Positions 21,953-30,559 of a stretch of 64,000 nt of DNA are shown here, piece by piece. The notes below the pieces were generated by a model. It ran no database searches. It had not been told where the DNA came from and saw only the letters and a list, made by a program, of their open reading frames with translations. Location of the stretch: contig CAYFME010000007.1 of NCBI GenBank assembly GCA_964344145.1, forward strand, positions 4,716 to 68,715, given 5' to 3'. The DNA comes from JABJOE01 sp964344145. Its GTDB lineage: Bacteria > Patescibacteriota > Patescibacteriia > UBA9934. The position numbers were made by a program, and so were the translations under genes. Position 1 is the first letter of the stretch, and each line of letters begins with the position of its first letter.

Positions 21953-23800
21953 ATGGCATACGATCCTCAAGCACAGCGCAAGATCGCGGGCAACTGGCGC
22001 GAGTACCTCAACACGATCGCGCAGAGCATGCGCGTCTACCGATGGGTATGGGACGAGCTGATCGACAGGGACGCGCGACGCTGGGTGAAGCGGATGGTCG
22101 CGGCGCTGTTCGTCACGCTGGCCTTCTTCATGGCCATGCCATGGTTCATCAGTCTCGTGTTCGATGGCCTCGTCGCGCGCGATGTTCGTCAGCTCGGCAT
22201 CGGTCTGATCGGATTTCTGGCCTGTCTGTTGGTGATGCGTGTGATGGATTACCTCACGGGCATCTGTCGTGAGTGGGTGCTGGGACTCAACATGGGTACA
22301 CGACATGACCGCATTAGCGAACTGTTCTTCGAGAAATCGCTGGGACAGCACGCGAAGCACCACGATCTTCTCTCGTCATCCAACGTGGAGAAGGGTCTTG
22401 GGAAGGTGTCTGAGTCGCAGGAGATGATGCTCTTTGAGGGCACGGAAGTCCTGCTGACCTTGCCGATCTCATGGGTCTTCCTGTGGATTGTGAGTCCGGT
22501 GGCTGGCACGATCATGACCGTTGCGCTTCTGGCGCACGTTGTCTGGTCGATGTACCTCAACCGTCGGGTGGTAGAAGTCTGTACGCCGCTGGATGAGCAG
22601 TTCCGTAAGCACAACCGCTACCAGCGCGAGCGCTGGAAGCAGATTGTGCGCGTGAAGGTCAATGCGAAGGAGCGTGAGGAGCTCGACAAGATGGATCGAT
22701 GGTTCCATCGTATCCTCGATTCGGACCGCGACTTCTGGATGCGCTTCATCCTGCACGCGGTCGGTCGTGGAACGTTGACGAACCTCTTCGTCTTCGGTGT
22801 GCTCGTGTACGGCGCGTGGATGGTGTGGGGCGGCTTCTGGCAGGTTGGTCTGCTGTACCCGGTTTTCACCTGGTCCTCGATGATGCGTGATAACCTGTGG
22901 CGTCTGAGCCATGTGGAGCATCGCCTTAACTGGAATTATCCAGCGATCGCATCGTTGCGCGAAGCGCTGACCATTGAGCCCGATATCGTCGATACCGCAG
23001 ACGCCGTGGCACTCAGCCCGGACGAACCGGTGCACGTTGAAATCGACTGTGTCACGCATGCCTACGAAGATGGTGTGCAGGTGCTCAAGAACGTCTCGCT
23101 TTCGATCGAGCCCGGTCAGAAGGTTGCTCTTCTTGGGCTCTCGGGAGCCGGAAAGTCCACGCTTACACAGTTGGTTCTGCGTCAGATGGATCCGACGGGT
23201 GGCTCGATTCGTGTGAACGGCCACGACCTGCGTGAACTGGAGCTCGCCTCATGGTTGAGCACTGTTGGGCACATCCCGCAGGACTCCGCAATCCTCGACG
23301 GAACGCTTCGCTACAATCTGCTCTACGGTCTGACTGCCCAGGAGATTGAGCAGATGGACGACGATCGAATCCGCGAGCTGATGGCAAGTGTGGAAATCGA
23401 CTTCGACCGAGACGGTCTGGAAACGCTGGTTGGTGAGGGCGGCATTAAGCTCTCGGGTGGACAGCAGCAGCGCGTGATGATTGGTGCGGCAGCGATGAAG
23501 AAGCCGCGCTTCATGGTCATTGACGAGGCGACCTCCAGCCTCGATGCGGTTACGGAACGCAAGGTTCATGATGGGTTGCACAAGGTGCTGACTGCCGACA
23601 TGAGTGCGCTCATCATCACGCATCGACTCTCAACGGTCCGTGACCTGTGTGATACGTTCGTTGTGATGCGTCCGGCAAAGGGCCTGATCAACGGCACGCC
23701 GCAGATCGAGGCGGTCGCTGGTTCGTTCGAGGAGCTCTATAGGGTCTCCGAGACGTTCCGCGTGCTCGCCGACGAGCAGGGCCTTGACGTGTCGCGCTGA
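21953..23800 (+). CDS. high-GC ABC exporter (fused membrane and ATPase domains)
   Basis: A 615-residue half-transporter. The N-terminal membrane domain (about 1-340) has around six helices, and the ATPase domain (about 365-610) carries Walker A GLSGAGKST, signature LSGGQQQR, Walker B FMVIDEATSSLD and the H-loop IITHRLST. Such exporters dimerise to pump lipids, peptides or drugs; the substrate is unknown. ATG at 21953 follows AGGAG by six bases. Codon use is much more GC-ending than in the glycan genes before it. It stands alone between convergent transcription units with its own promoter, leader and terminator. Confidence 0.88.
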   Translation: MAYDPQAQRKIAGNWREYLNTIAQSMRVYRWVWDELIDRDARRWVKRMVAALFVTLAFFMAMPWFISLVFDGLVARDVRQLGIGLIGFLACLLVMRVMDYLTGICREWVLGLNMGTRHDRISELFFEKSLGQHAKHHDLLSSSNVEKGLGKVSESQEMMLFEGTEVLLTLPISWVFLWIVSPVAGTIMTVALLAHVVWSMYLNRRVVEVCTPLDEQFRKHNRYQRERWKQIVRVKVNAKEREELDKMDRWFHRILDSDRDFWMRFILHAVGRGTLTNLFVFGVLVYGAWMVWGGFWQVGLLYPVFTWSSMMRDNLWRLSHVEHRLNWNYPAIASLREALTIEPDIVDTADAVALSPDEPVHVEIDCVTHAYEDGVQVLKNVSLSIEPGQKVALLGLSGAGKSTLTQLVLRQMDPTGGSIRVNGHDLRELELASWLSTVGHIPQDSAILDGTLRYNLLYGLTAQEIEQMDDDRIRELMASVEIDFDRDGLETLVGEGGIKLSGGQQQRVMIGAAAMKKPRFMVIDEATSSLDAVTERKVHDGLHKVLTADMSALIITHRLSTVRDLCDTFVVMRPAKGLINGTPQIEAVAGSFEELYRVSETFRVLADEQGLDVSR

Positions 23801-23825
23801 GCGCGACGTGTCCGCGTAAGCTCAA

Positions 23826-23856
23826 GCCCCCGTACCTGTACGTCAGGTGCGGGGGC
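23826..23856. terminator. GC hairpin between convergent cassette genes
   Basis: GCCCCCG-t-ACCTG / CAGGT-g-CGGGGGC. It serves the ABC gene (+) and the frameshifted gene (-). No U-tract on either strand. Confidence 0.6.
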
Positions 23857-23875
23857 GCTGTGCCACTTGTTGTGG

Positions 23876-24233
23876 CTAGAGGTGAACCTTGATGAACGTG
23901 CCGCCGTGGTGGAGATCGAGCGTGAGCGTGGCCTGGTTGAGCGCACTGATGGGCATGCGCACGGTGACGTCGCGCGTCTCGTCTCCGGCCTTGACGCGGA
24001 TCACCAGCTCGAGCTTCTCGGAGCCCGGGGAGCCGAAGGTGCCCACACGAACGAGCTTGCCAGTGCGCTGGATCCTTGACGCTGACCGGACGCCCCAGGC
24101 GCTGCGCGAGCTCGAACACGGCCAGGCGCGAGGTGAGGACATCGCCGATCCGACGCAGGAGGCTCTGCGTGTCGGAGGAGGCGAACTTGGGAAGAAGCGG
24201 CTTGAGAAGCGTGCCGAGGGGGCTGTGAGTCAT
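23876..24233 (-). pseudogene. frameshifted high-GC gene, about 118 aa if restored
   Basis: Two overlapping frames together give one plausible protein. MTHSPLGTLLKPLLPKFA to about GRPVSVKDP is in the first frame from ATG 24233. RTGKLVRVGTFGSPGSEK to GGTFIKVHL, ending at 23876, is in the second. The switch is near 24070, where one base appears lost or gained. It has a promoter and a GGAG site before the ATG. The family is not recognised; the second half looks like a beta-rich domain. Either the gene is broken or there is an assembly error; programmed shifting is not supported by a slippery heptamer that I can see. Confidence 0.55.
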
Positions 24234-24258
24234 CGTTGTCTCCAGGAAGGTACCCGCT

Positions 24259-24287
24259 AGCCTAGCATGAATGCCGGCCTGCGTCAA
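24259..24287 (-). promoter_or_regulatory. promoter of the frameshifted high-GC gene
   Basis: TTGACG - 17 bp ending TGC - TAGGCT on the minus strand. The -35 overlaps the last codon of fmt. Confidence 0.5.
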
Positions 24288-25183
24288 GGTTGTAGACCTT
24301 TGAGAAAGTCCGATGTTTTCATGCGTTGCTTGCCTTCGAGTTGGAGCTCAAGGATTTCCAGCGGCGTCGAGGAAGTGCCGAAAAAGAGGTGATCGTCGAT
24401 GATGGCGTGTTCGCCGGGATGTAGGGGTTTGGCGCGCCAAACCCCTACAGGTTTTGTATCAAAAAATTTCAGGGTTTTTTGCTCCCACATCGTCCATATT
24501 CCAGGCCACGGCATGTAGGCACGCCGTTTTGCATCGATTTGCTCTGCCGTTTCGCTCCAGTCGATTTTGCCATCTTCCCGGCTAAGGAGTTTGCAAAAGG
24601 TTGTTGTATCGTGATCTTGAGCCTGCGGCTCGATAGATCCGGCAACGTAGTTTTTGATCGTTTGGACAAGCAGCGGGGCACCGATATCGTGAATGGTTGC
24701 TTGAAGATCAGGATACGTCTCGGTTCCGTTGAGCTGGATGGTCTCCTGCACCAAAATCGGTCCATGATCCATTTCGGCGTCTAGTAGCATGATGCTTACA
24801 CCTGTCTTGTCGTCCTGATTCGCAATCGCTGCCTGCATCGGGGAAGGGCCACGGTACTTTGGTAAAAGAGACGGATGAACGTTGACGGTCCCGTGCTTTG
24901 GAATATCTAAAACGTTTTTCGGGATCATCTTGCCGTACGCAACAACGACAAAGAGATCGGCATCAACGTCGATCGGTTCCTTTTTTAAACTCGCAGGTTG
25001 CAACACATCGATGCCGTGTTCCACCGCATAGTGCTTTGTCGCCGGGGCCGTAAGCATTTTCTTGCGACCAATAGGTTTGTCAGGCTGGCAAACAACCGTA
25101 GAAACAATCAGATCCTCGTCTTGATCGAGGGCCTGCAAAAAGGGAACAGCAAATTCAGGAGTACCGAAAAAGGCAATCTTCAT
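24284..25183 (-). CDS. fmt: methionyl-tRNA formyltransferase
   Basis: Fmt formylates Met-tRNA(fMet) for initiation using 10-formyl-THF. The 299-residue protein has IAFFGTPEFAVPFLQAL, the catalytic-region NVHPSLLPKYRGPSPMQ (about 105-121), the MDHGPILVQE segment, and a C-terminal OB-like domain. It overlaps def by four bases, the classic def-fmt pair, though here the order is priA-def-fmt. Last gene of a five-gene minus-strand operon. Confidence 0.95.
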   Translation of the reverse strand: MKIAFFGTPEFAVPFLQALDQDEDLIVSTVVCQPDKPIGRKKMLTAPATKHYAVEHGIDVLQPASLKKEPIDVDADLFVVVAYGKMIPKNVLDIPKHGTVNVHPSLLPKYRGPSPMQAAIANQDDKTGVSIMLLDAEMDHGPILVQETIQLNGTETYPDLQATIHDIGAPLLVQTIKNYVAGSIEPQAQDHDTTTFCKLLSREDGKIDWSETAEQIDAKRRAYMPWPGIWTMWEQKTLKFFDTKPVGVWRAKPLHPGEHAIIDDHLFFGTSSTPLEILELQLEGKQRMKTSDFLKGLQP

Positions 25184-25665
25184 ACAAGAACGTCTCCTTC
25201 GGCTTGATAAATCTTTTTCGCGCGATCGATGAAAAGAATCCCGTCAAGATGATCGATTTCATGTTGGAAAACGATTGACTGGAAACCATCAAGGTCAACA
25301 TGCACATCGTTTCCTTCGCGATCCAGGGCGTCGAGCGTTACAGTCTTATGACGCTGTACAATACCAACAACACCCGGAATGGATAGACATGCCTCTTCAC
25401 TCTTTACTTTTCGAAACGACGCGTTAGAGATGACGGGATTGATGAACGCCTCAACCTTGTTTCGTGAGGTTTGCACAACGATCACACGACGATGCTCGCC
25501 GATTTGCGGCGCTGCCAATCCAACACCCCCTTCAATCTTCATCGTCTCCTTCATGTCATCAATCAGCTGTTGAAATTCTGCGGACGCCAACTCCTCACGC
25601 GTGACGTCGCGTGATTTTTGTCGCAAAGACTCTTCAGGAACTTGTACGAGGGGAAGATTAGCCAT
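25180..25665 (-). CDS. def: peptide deformylase
   Basis: Def removes the formyl group from nascent proteins. All three metal-site motifs are intact in the 161 residues: GVGLAAPQIG (about 47), EACLSIPG (about 92, cysteine ligand) and QHEIDHLDG (about 134, HExxH). It overlaps the 3' end of priA by eight bases and fmt by four, so the three are coupled. Confidence 0.96.
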   Translation of the reverse strand: MANLPLVQVPEESLRQKSRDVTREELASAEFQQLIDDMKETMKIEGGVGLAAPQIGEHRRVIVVQTSRNKVEAFINPVISNASFRKVKSEEACLSIPGVVGIVQRHKTVTLDALDREGNDVHVDLDGFQSIVFQHEIDHLDGILFIDRAKKIYQAEGDVLV

Positions 25666-27412
25666 ACGTAACTTGCAGTATGCAGCTGTCAGGAAGTTGT
25701 TGCAAGTAGGGCAGTAGTTTGCCGTATTTTTGCGGTGGTGTCAAGATCTCGATCGTGTCGTTAATGCGAAAGACAAGTGCATTTAGCTGCTTTGCCTTCT
25801 GAATAACCGTATCTAGACGGGCATCCTTCGTTCCGTGAACGCGGATATTCACTCGGTAACGAAACGGCGGGAGGTGATACGTGTGTCGCGTTTTCCGTTC
25901 GGTGTTGATGAAGGATTCAATGCTCTGCATCGGACGGATGAGTGTTGGCGTGAAGGTCTGGATGAGGCATGTTGTGCGCTGCGTTTGTGCAAAGAGCGCC
26001 AGACGATGGACACGCGAGGCCATTTGTATTCCTGCGTTGGCGTCACCACCCATGTGAAGATCGGTACACGCGTCGGCAACAATACCAACATTCCATCGCT
26101 TGAATGCACGGTGCAGGGTTTGAAAGAAGTATTCGGTCACAAGAAGGATGTCGGCGCTCAATTGTCGATGCTCCTGTTTGTCGACGACAGCAATCGAAGC
26201 GTTTGGGAACGCTTGCTTCCAAGATTCGATTAGGCGTTTGTTGCCAATGCCGCGCGGCTTAAGGTTCACGCCCTGGCATGACGGACAGGACTCCGGGATC
26301 CACATTTCCGCATGACACACGCTACAGACAAGGTCGCCGGAGCGCATTTTCGGAACAGATCCGCAGGAACCGCAGTAGGGAATGTGTCCGCAATCTTTGC
26401 ACTGCAACCTTTTTGCGTATCCTTTGCGGTTGTACAGAACGATCGCGCGTTTGTTTGCAGCGAGCGCGTTGTCGATATCTGATTTGAGGCTGTGAGAAAG
26501 AAACGGTGTGGACGTCTTTTCGTCTTGGGCCGTGAGATCTACGATACGAAATGCGACATCGGATGCATCAAGCTTTTCTTGATCGGGACGAATGCGTGGA
26601 ATCGAACCGCAAGAGAGAAATTCGGCGTTGTGTTGTTTGGCGAGAAGACGTGCCGCGTGGGCCGCATCAAAGCGAGGGTTGCGATCGTATTGCACGTGGT
26701 CGGGATGCGTAGGGTCATAAACGATCACGGCCTCAATCTTTTTTGCTGACAGAAGCGAAGCTTGCTTTGTTCCAACGAGAATATCGATCACGCCTTTGCG
26801 CCAGTCTCGGATGATTTGCGCGCGTTCGTTGTGGGGTGTGTGGCCATGCAGGTACGCAACGGTCTTGGTATCGGGTAGATATGTGGCAAGATCGCGTGCG
26901 TCTGTTTCGTGGGGCGTGATGATGAGCAGTTGATGCTCAAGCGTACCTGACAGTCGATAGGCCAGAGTGATACACGTTTCCACAGAACCCTGCACAAATA
27001 ATACGCCACCGGGTGGCGTATTGCGGACACCGGTTACCTGCTGAGCGATTTTTGGATGTACAAGGGGATTGAGCGTTGGTTTCGGTCGCACGGCTGGTCG
27101 GGGCTTGCGGTCGATGCCGATGAGCGTTTGATAAAACAGTGTCGATGGTGACTGGACAATCGTCTGCGCGATCGTTTCGATACGAGTGATATCTGACGGC
27201 AGAAAGAGTTGTGGAATGACGACGCGATCGATACTCGATAGTCGCTTATCCGTTCCAGCCTCTGCCTTGATCTGACGAACCACGCCCAGTACGCTTCGTC
27301 CCTTCAGCGGTACGCGCACAAGATCACCAACGCCGACGTCCTCATTGCACGTGTAATCAAAAACGCCGAACCTCCTGGGCAGGCGCGTGACAGGGTAGAC
27401 CTCGGCGAACAT
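25658..27412 (-). CDS. priA: PriA-like protein with degenerate helicase motifs
   Basis: PriA restarts collapsed forks. This 584-residue homologue keeps the N-terminal DNA-binding region (FDYTCNEDVGVGDLVRVPLKG), the zinc region with eight cysteines (CKDCGHIPYCGSC, then CSVCHAEMWIPESCPSC, about 335-375) and the C-terminal domain. Every ATPase motif is altered. The Walker A position reads VQGSVETC instead of GVTGSGKT. DEEH reads DPTH, GSATP reads CGSIP, and the QVAGRAGR position reads QMASRVHR. It is also about 150 residues short. It is probably ATPase-dead and may act as a scaffold. A palindromic repeat sits in the coding sequence just before the Walker A position. Confidence 0.85.
   Translation of the reverse strand: MFAEVYPVTRLPRRFGVFDYTCNEDVGVGDLVRVPLKGRSVLGVVRQIKAEAGTDKRLSSIDRVVIPQLFLPSDITRIETIAQTIVQSPSTLFYQTLIGIDRKPRPAVRPKPTLNPLVHPKIAQQVTGVRNTPPGGVLFVQGSVETCITLAYRLSGTLEHQLLIITPHETDARDLATYLPDTKTVAYLHGHTPHNERAQIIRDWRKGVIDILVGTKQASLLSAKKIEAVIVYDPTHPDHVQYDRNPRFDAAHAARLLAKQHNAEFLSCGSIPRIRPDQEKLDASDVAFRIVDLTAQDEKTSTPFLSHSLKSDIDNALAANKRAIVLYNRKGYAKRLQCKDCGHIPYCGSCGSVPKMRSGDLVCSVCHAEMWIPESCPSCQGVNLKPRGIGNKRLIESWKQAFPNASIAVVDKQEHRQLSADILLVTEYFFQTLHRAFKRWNVGIVADACTDLHMGGDANAGIQMASRVHRLALFAQTQRTTCLIQTFTPTLIRPMQSIESFINTERKTRHTYHLPPFRYRVNIRVHGTKDARLDTVIQKAKQLNALVFRINDTIEILTPPQKYGKLLPYLQQLPDSCILQVTYG
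27000..27022. repeat. AATACGCCACC palindrome inside priA
   Basis: AATACGCCACC and its reverse complement around a single G, 23 bp. It is read in frame as part of NTPPGGV in the PriA-like protein. Two further copies lie at 29575 and 29613. Confidence 0.8.
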
Positions 27413-28200
27413 TAGCTCAGCTTGAATTCGACAGTAAGATATCCAACGCCAAGAGGCGCTTCGTAGTTAAGGATATCTGGTTTATAAGAAATACGATCAA
27501 GCAGACCCATCAGAATCAGTAGCGGTTTATACGATCGTTCGTGCGCGTTTTGCACGATCTGCTTATCAAGGCTAATCAGTCCAGAGGTGTTTTTCTGCGA
27601 CAGGAGTTCTTGTACCGCGGCATCGAACTGTTCGCCTTCTTTCGTAAATCCAGCTGGAGCGTTCGACGACAGGGCATGCGACATATCACCGGCGGCGATC
27701 ACAGCAATGCGCTTTTTACTATTCATGATTTCGTCTTTGATTGCCTGACCAAACTGGAAATGTTCCTTTGAACCTTTTTCGTTGTAGCAAATTGGTACAA
27801 GCTGCACATCTAGATTTTGTGCAAGACATGCAAGGGGTACGGCTGCCGCATAGTGAAGGGATTCGTCGCTGGTGAGCGTACACGAGAGACCTGAAGCGCG
27901 TAGCGACCTTTGCAGTTTATCGATTAGTTGGATGTTAGGTCGAAATTTCATTTCAAATCCTAGATTGCCGAAGTCACTCAGATCAAATGTATACGGATCG
28001 GCAACGTTAACTGAAAAGCATTCTTTGTAAATCGTCGGATGCTCACTGATCAAAACAATTGTCTCTGGATGGCTCGCGTACAACTCATCGGCAAGCGTAT
28101 CCAAAGCCTGCGCCGTTTTTTCGATCTTTGAAGCAGCCTCCTTGTTGATGGAGGGCAAAAGAAGTGGGGAATTGGGAACAAGAGCCGAGAAAACAAGCAT
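27412..28200 (-). CDS. LigB/MEMO-like class III dioxygenase-fold protein
   Basis: The 262-residue protein has the fold signatures of the LigB/MEMO (AmmeMemoRadiSam B) superfamily: SALVPNSPLLLPSI with a following histidine-rich region (LISEHPTIYKECF), IAAGDMSHALSSNAPAGF near 180, and ILMGLLD near the end. Such proteins are iron dioxygenases or non-enzymatic relatives; the substrate is unknown. ATG at 28200 is preferred: it follows the upstream stop directly (TAATATG), while the extended frame overlaps the preceding gene. Its stop overlaps the priA start codon. Confidence 0.7.
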   Translation of the reverse strand: MLVFSALVPNSPLLLPSINKEAASKIEKTAQALDTLADELYASHPETIVLISEHPTIYKECFSVNVADPYTFDLSDFGNLGFEMKFRPNIQLIDKLQRSLRASGLSCTLTSDESLHYAAAVPLACLAQNLDVQLVPICYNEKGSKEHFQFGQAIKDEIMNSKKRIAVIAAGDMSHALSSNAPAGFTKEGEQFDAAVQELLSQKNTSGLISLDKQIVQNAHERSYKPLLILMGLLDRISYKPDILNYEAPLGVGYLTVEFKLS

Positions 28201-28201
28201 A

Positions 28202-29551
28202 TTACTCGATGGCTTCAAGAACGTCGCCAATACGATGCTGGTTTAGGAGTGCAATATTCACTGTCTGCACATCATCCCACGACCAACCGTAGGAGGTAAA
28301 GGTTTGCTCCGAGTCGATTGGAAGCCGTTCTTTTTCTGAGATGACGTACACAGTCGGATCGTCGTCGGTCTTTACCAGATGTCCTTCGGGGATCAGGACG
28401 GGGTCAGCCTCGGTGTATTGTTCAACTTCAACCGGGAGCGCGCTGCGGACGCTCGTGCTGGAGAAACGCATATCCAATAAGACGTCATCGAGAATGATAT
28501 GGCGTTTGCCATCTTGGATGAAGAAGAGAGCTCCGTTGGTTGATAGCTCAAAGATCAGTCCCGTTGGGCTCTGAGTACTCTGCGTAATCTCCTCGCCGAT
28601 GTCAAAGTAATCCAAATCGTCGTTGTCGATAGCCGTTAACTCATCTTCAACAAAGCCAAGCGAGCTAAATGTGTCCATGTTGTCGAAGGGTCGAAGCGTG
28701 TCGTCGACCAGAAGATAAATCGTCCCGTCTTCATCTTGCAAAAGGGAATAGTTTGGAAAATCGATCGGTCGACCTTCAGGATAGTTTTCCAGCGCGTTTG
28801 GATTTACGGTGATGATCAAATCAGGGTTGAAGCGTGAGAGGAGGGCGCTCCAGCTGTGAATTGGTCGTTTGTAGCCAAACTCAATGTAGTACACACCGCT
28901 TTCACCATCCGCTTGAAGCAGACTTCCACTTGGGTACTGTGTTGAGAACCATCGATCCCAAATCGTGACGAAGTTCTCATTGCCGTGGAGGTGTGGGGTG
29001 TAGGCATAGAGTGATGCGGTGGCGGCGTTGGCTGGCGTGACGACCGTTCCGTCAATGTCGACCTCGATGCCCGGACCGTATTTTCCTTGTGTTGAGCCAG
29101 TCGCCTCAATGTCGGCCAAGTAGCCTTCTCGAAATTGTGCAGCCGCAGAGTTCACCTGTTTACCGAATCCTTTCCAACGTTGAATGGCGGGGTCATCTTT
29201 GGAACAGCTATCACACACGGCGTACCCCGTTGCCCAGTCAAGTTGGTTTTGCGTTGGATCATCATCTTCAACAAGGCTCTGTTCCTTCTGAAGGAGGACG
29301 AGAATGAACTTTGGATTCAGGCTGTATTCCTGGGCGGCGGTCCAAATGATGTCCACGGCGTAGGCGTCGTTTCCTTCCCAGTCCTCTGTTAGATAGTCCC
29401 CAAGATAGCCTCGATTGAGATAGTGCTGGATTTGATTGAAGTCCAATGCAAAAGGGTCCTCCAGCTCCCAGTCCGAAAGCAGATAGTCTGGGTCAAAGGC
29501 TAGGGTGGGGAGCGGGAGCAGGAAAATAAGGGCAAAAAGCAGGTATTTCAT
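28202..29551 (-). CDS. exported transglycosylase-like protein with C-terminal repeats
   Basis: The 449-residue protein has a clear signal peptide (MKYLLFALIFLLPLPTLAF). The first domain (about 40-210) resembles a lytic-transglycosylase-like fold, with FILVLLQKEQSLVEDDD containing a candidate catalytic glutamate and a Cys pair in GYAVCDSCSKDDP. The C-terminal half has three or more repeats of the type DGTIYLLVDDTLRPF...FSSLGF, likely a surface-binding module. The ATG at 29551 starts right at the signal peptide. The promoter is of the leaderless type and is overlapped upstream by a palindrome. It heads the operon to fmt. Confidence 0.7.
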   Translation of the reverse strand: MKYLLFALIFLLPLPTLAFDPDYLLSDWELEDPFALDFNQIQHYLNRGYLGDYLTEDWEGNDAYAVDIIWTAAQEYSLNPKFILVLLQKEQSLVEDDDPTQNQLDWATGYAVCDSCSKDDPAIQRWKGFGKQVNSAAAQFREGYLADIEATGSTQGKYGPGIEVDIDGTVVTPANAATASLYAYTPHLHGNENFVTIWDRWFSTQYPSGSLLQADGESGVYYIEFGYKRPIHSWSALLSRFNPDLIITVNPNALENYPEGRPIDFPNYSLLQDEDGTIYLLVDDTLRPFDNMDTFSSLGFVEDELTAIDNDDLDYFDIGEEITQSTQSPTGLIFELSTNGALFFIQDGKRHIILDDVLLDMRFSSTSVRSALPVEVEQYTEADPVLIPEGHLVKTDDDPTVYVISEKERLPIDSEQTFTSYGWSWDDVQTVNIALLNQHRIGDVLEAIE

Positions 29552-29557
29552 GGCGTG

Positions 29558-29566
29558 ATTATAGCA
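29558..29566 (-). promoter_or_regulatory. extended -10 promoter, leaderless
   Basis: TGC-TATAAT on the minus strand ends six bases before the ATG at 29551. The -35 position falls in the palindrome at 29575-29599, which could therefore act as an operator. Confidence 0.6.
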
Positions 29567-29574
29567 CGTATTTA

Positions 29575-29599
29575 GAATACGCCACCCGGTGGCGTATTC
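29575..29599. repeat. AATACGCCACC palindrome, second copy
   Basis: GAATACGCCACC and its complement around a central C, 25 bp. It overlaps the -35 position of the operon promoter. Confidence 0.8.
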
Positions 29600-29612
29600 C
29601 TCGTCGACTGCA

Positions 29613-29637
29613 GAATACGCCACCGGGTGGCGTATTC
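29613..29637. repeat. AATACGCCACC palindrome, third copy
   Basis: Same 25-bp palindrome as the neighbouring copy (central G instead of C), 13 bases further upstream. The following stretch to 29731 has no gene and no other clear signal. Confidence 0.8.
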
Positions 29638-29731
29638 GCATGACGCGAAAACCCCATCTGTCAGAGTCTTTTGTAAAGTTGTGTATTACAAATAAAATGG
29701 CTTATTTTAGCCAAAAAAAGAGGGTTGGGTC

Positions 29732-29760
29732 TTGACAAGATCTCAAAATTGTGCTATAGT
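29732..29760 (+). promoter_or_regulatory. sigma70-type promoter of the lipoprotein cassette
   Basis: TTGACA (29732-29737), 17-bp spacer ending TGTGC, TATAGT (29755-29760). It closely resembles the 3755 promoter. Confidence 0.85.
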
Positions 29761-29779
29761 ATACGTGTTAGAAAATAGA

Positions 29780-29865
29780 AGAGAGACGTAAGGCACCGAC
29801 GAAACAGGTCCTGGAGCGAAAGCTCTGATAAAGGTTCGATCTCTCTTTGGAAGGATCGAATTTTC
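29780..29865 (+). promoter_or_regulatory. riboswitch-like leader with terminator
   Basis: AGAGAGA (29780-29786) can pair with TCTCTCT (29840-29846), closing a domain that holds a GAGC-gaaa-GCTC hairpin and GGCACCGACGAAACAGG. The competing terminator TTCGATC/GATCGAA (29835-29841, 29854-29860) is followed by TTTTCTGC. The shared TC makes the two exclusive, which is standard expression-platform logic. No known riboswitch class was recognised from the conserved cores I know. Confidence 0.6.
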
Positions 29866-29880
29866 TGCATAGGTCGCGAG

Positions 29881-29908
29881 GCTATGAAAGCGCAAAGGCT
29901 TTCATAGC
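29881..29908 (+). other. perfect 11-bp hairpin before the lipoprotein gene
   Basis: GCTATGAAAGC-gcaaag-GCTTTCATAGC. It lies between the attenuator and the GC-rich coding region and may mark the cassette border or fold in the 5' UTR. Confidence 0.5.
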
Positions 29909-29975
29909 GGCGTGATCACAGAGACACGTTCCGTGAATCGGCGCCGCTGCCGATCCCCTCAGACCTGGAAGAGAC

Positions 29976-30539
29976 ATGACCCGCACGACCCTCGCCCTCT
30001 CCGCCCTGTCCCTGTTCGCCCTCACCGGCTGCATCGACCTGGACGGCGACGGCAACCCCGACATCAACGTCGGCGCCGAGATCTGCCTCGGCAACCACTC
30101 GAAGGTGGGCAACACCGCTGGCATCGAGTTCGACCTGTGCGTCGCCATCGGCGACAGCAACATGGTCGGCTCCCCGTTCCTGGCGGACGGTGTGCACATC
30201 GAGTGGGTGAACGCGTACGCGGAGCAGGCGTACCAGGACGACAACTACGCCGTGACGGACTTCAACGTGAGCTGCACGGTCGAGGACAGCGAGGGTGACC
30301 TCGTCCCCGCGACCGCGCACGTCTACACCGACGGAGCCATCGTGGACATCTACATCCCGGACATCCCCTCGCACTTCGAGGCGGAGTGCACGGGCTCGGT
30401 GACCCTCGGCTACGGCGCGTCCGACGTCCTGTTCATCGACGACAACTCGAAGGGCGAGACCACCCACGTCGAGTGGGAGGACGAGACCATCGACGACGTC
30501 CGCGAGCGCAACGGCGAGCTCCAGATCGACTTCGACTGA
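29976..30539 (+). CDS. high-GC lipoprotein of unknown function, 187 aa
   Basis: The signal sequence ends in a lipobox, LFALTGC, with Cys19 as the lipidated residue. The first mature residues, IDLDGDGNPDINVG, form a dockerin/EF-hand-like Ca2+ loop. The rest is predicted beta-rich and very acidic, with four further cysteines. No family is recognised. A GGAAGAG site precedes the ATG. Codons end almost always in G or C, the most extreme bias in the window. The gene is a single-gene cassette between convergent host units, under the 29732 promoter and attenuator-like leader. Confidence 0.75.
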   Translation: MTRTTLALSALSLFALTGCIDLDGDGNPDINVGAEICLGNHSKVGNTAGIEFDLCVAIGDSNMVGSPFLADGVHIEWVNAYAEQAYQDDNYAVTDFNVSCTVEDSEGDLVPATAHVYTDGAIVDIYIPDIPSHFEAECTGSVTLGYGASDVLFIDDNSKGETTHVEWEDETIDDVRERNGELQIDFD

Positions 30540-30559
30540 GCTTCGACCGCGTCCGCTGA

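Noticed and set aside
22469..23224. 251-residue open frame antisense to the ABC exporter
   Set aside because: Shadow frame in GC-rich DNA; the plus strand has full ABC motifs, and this frame has none.
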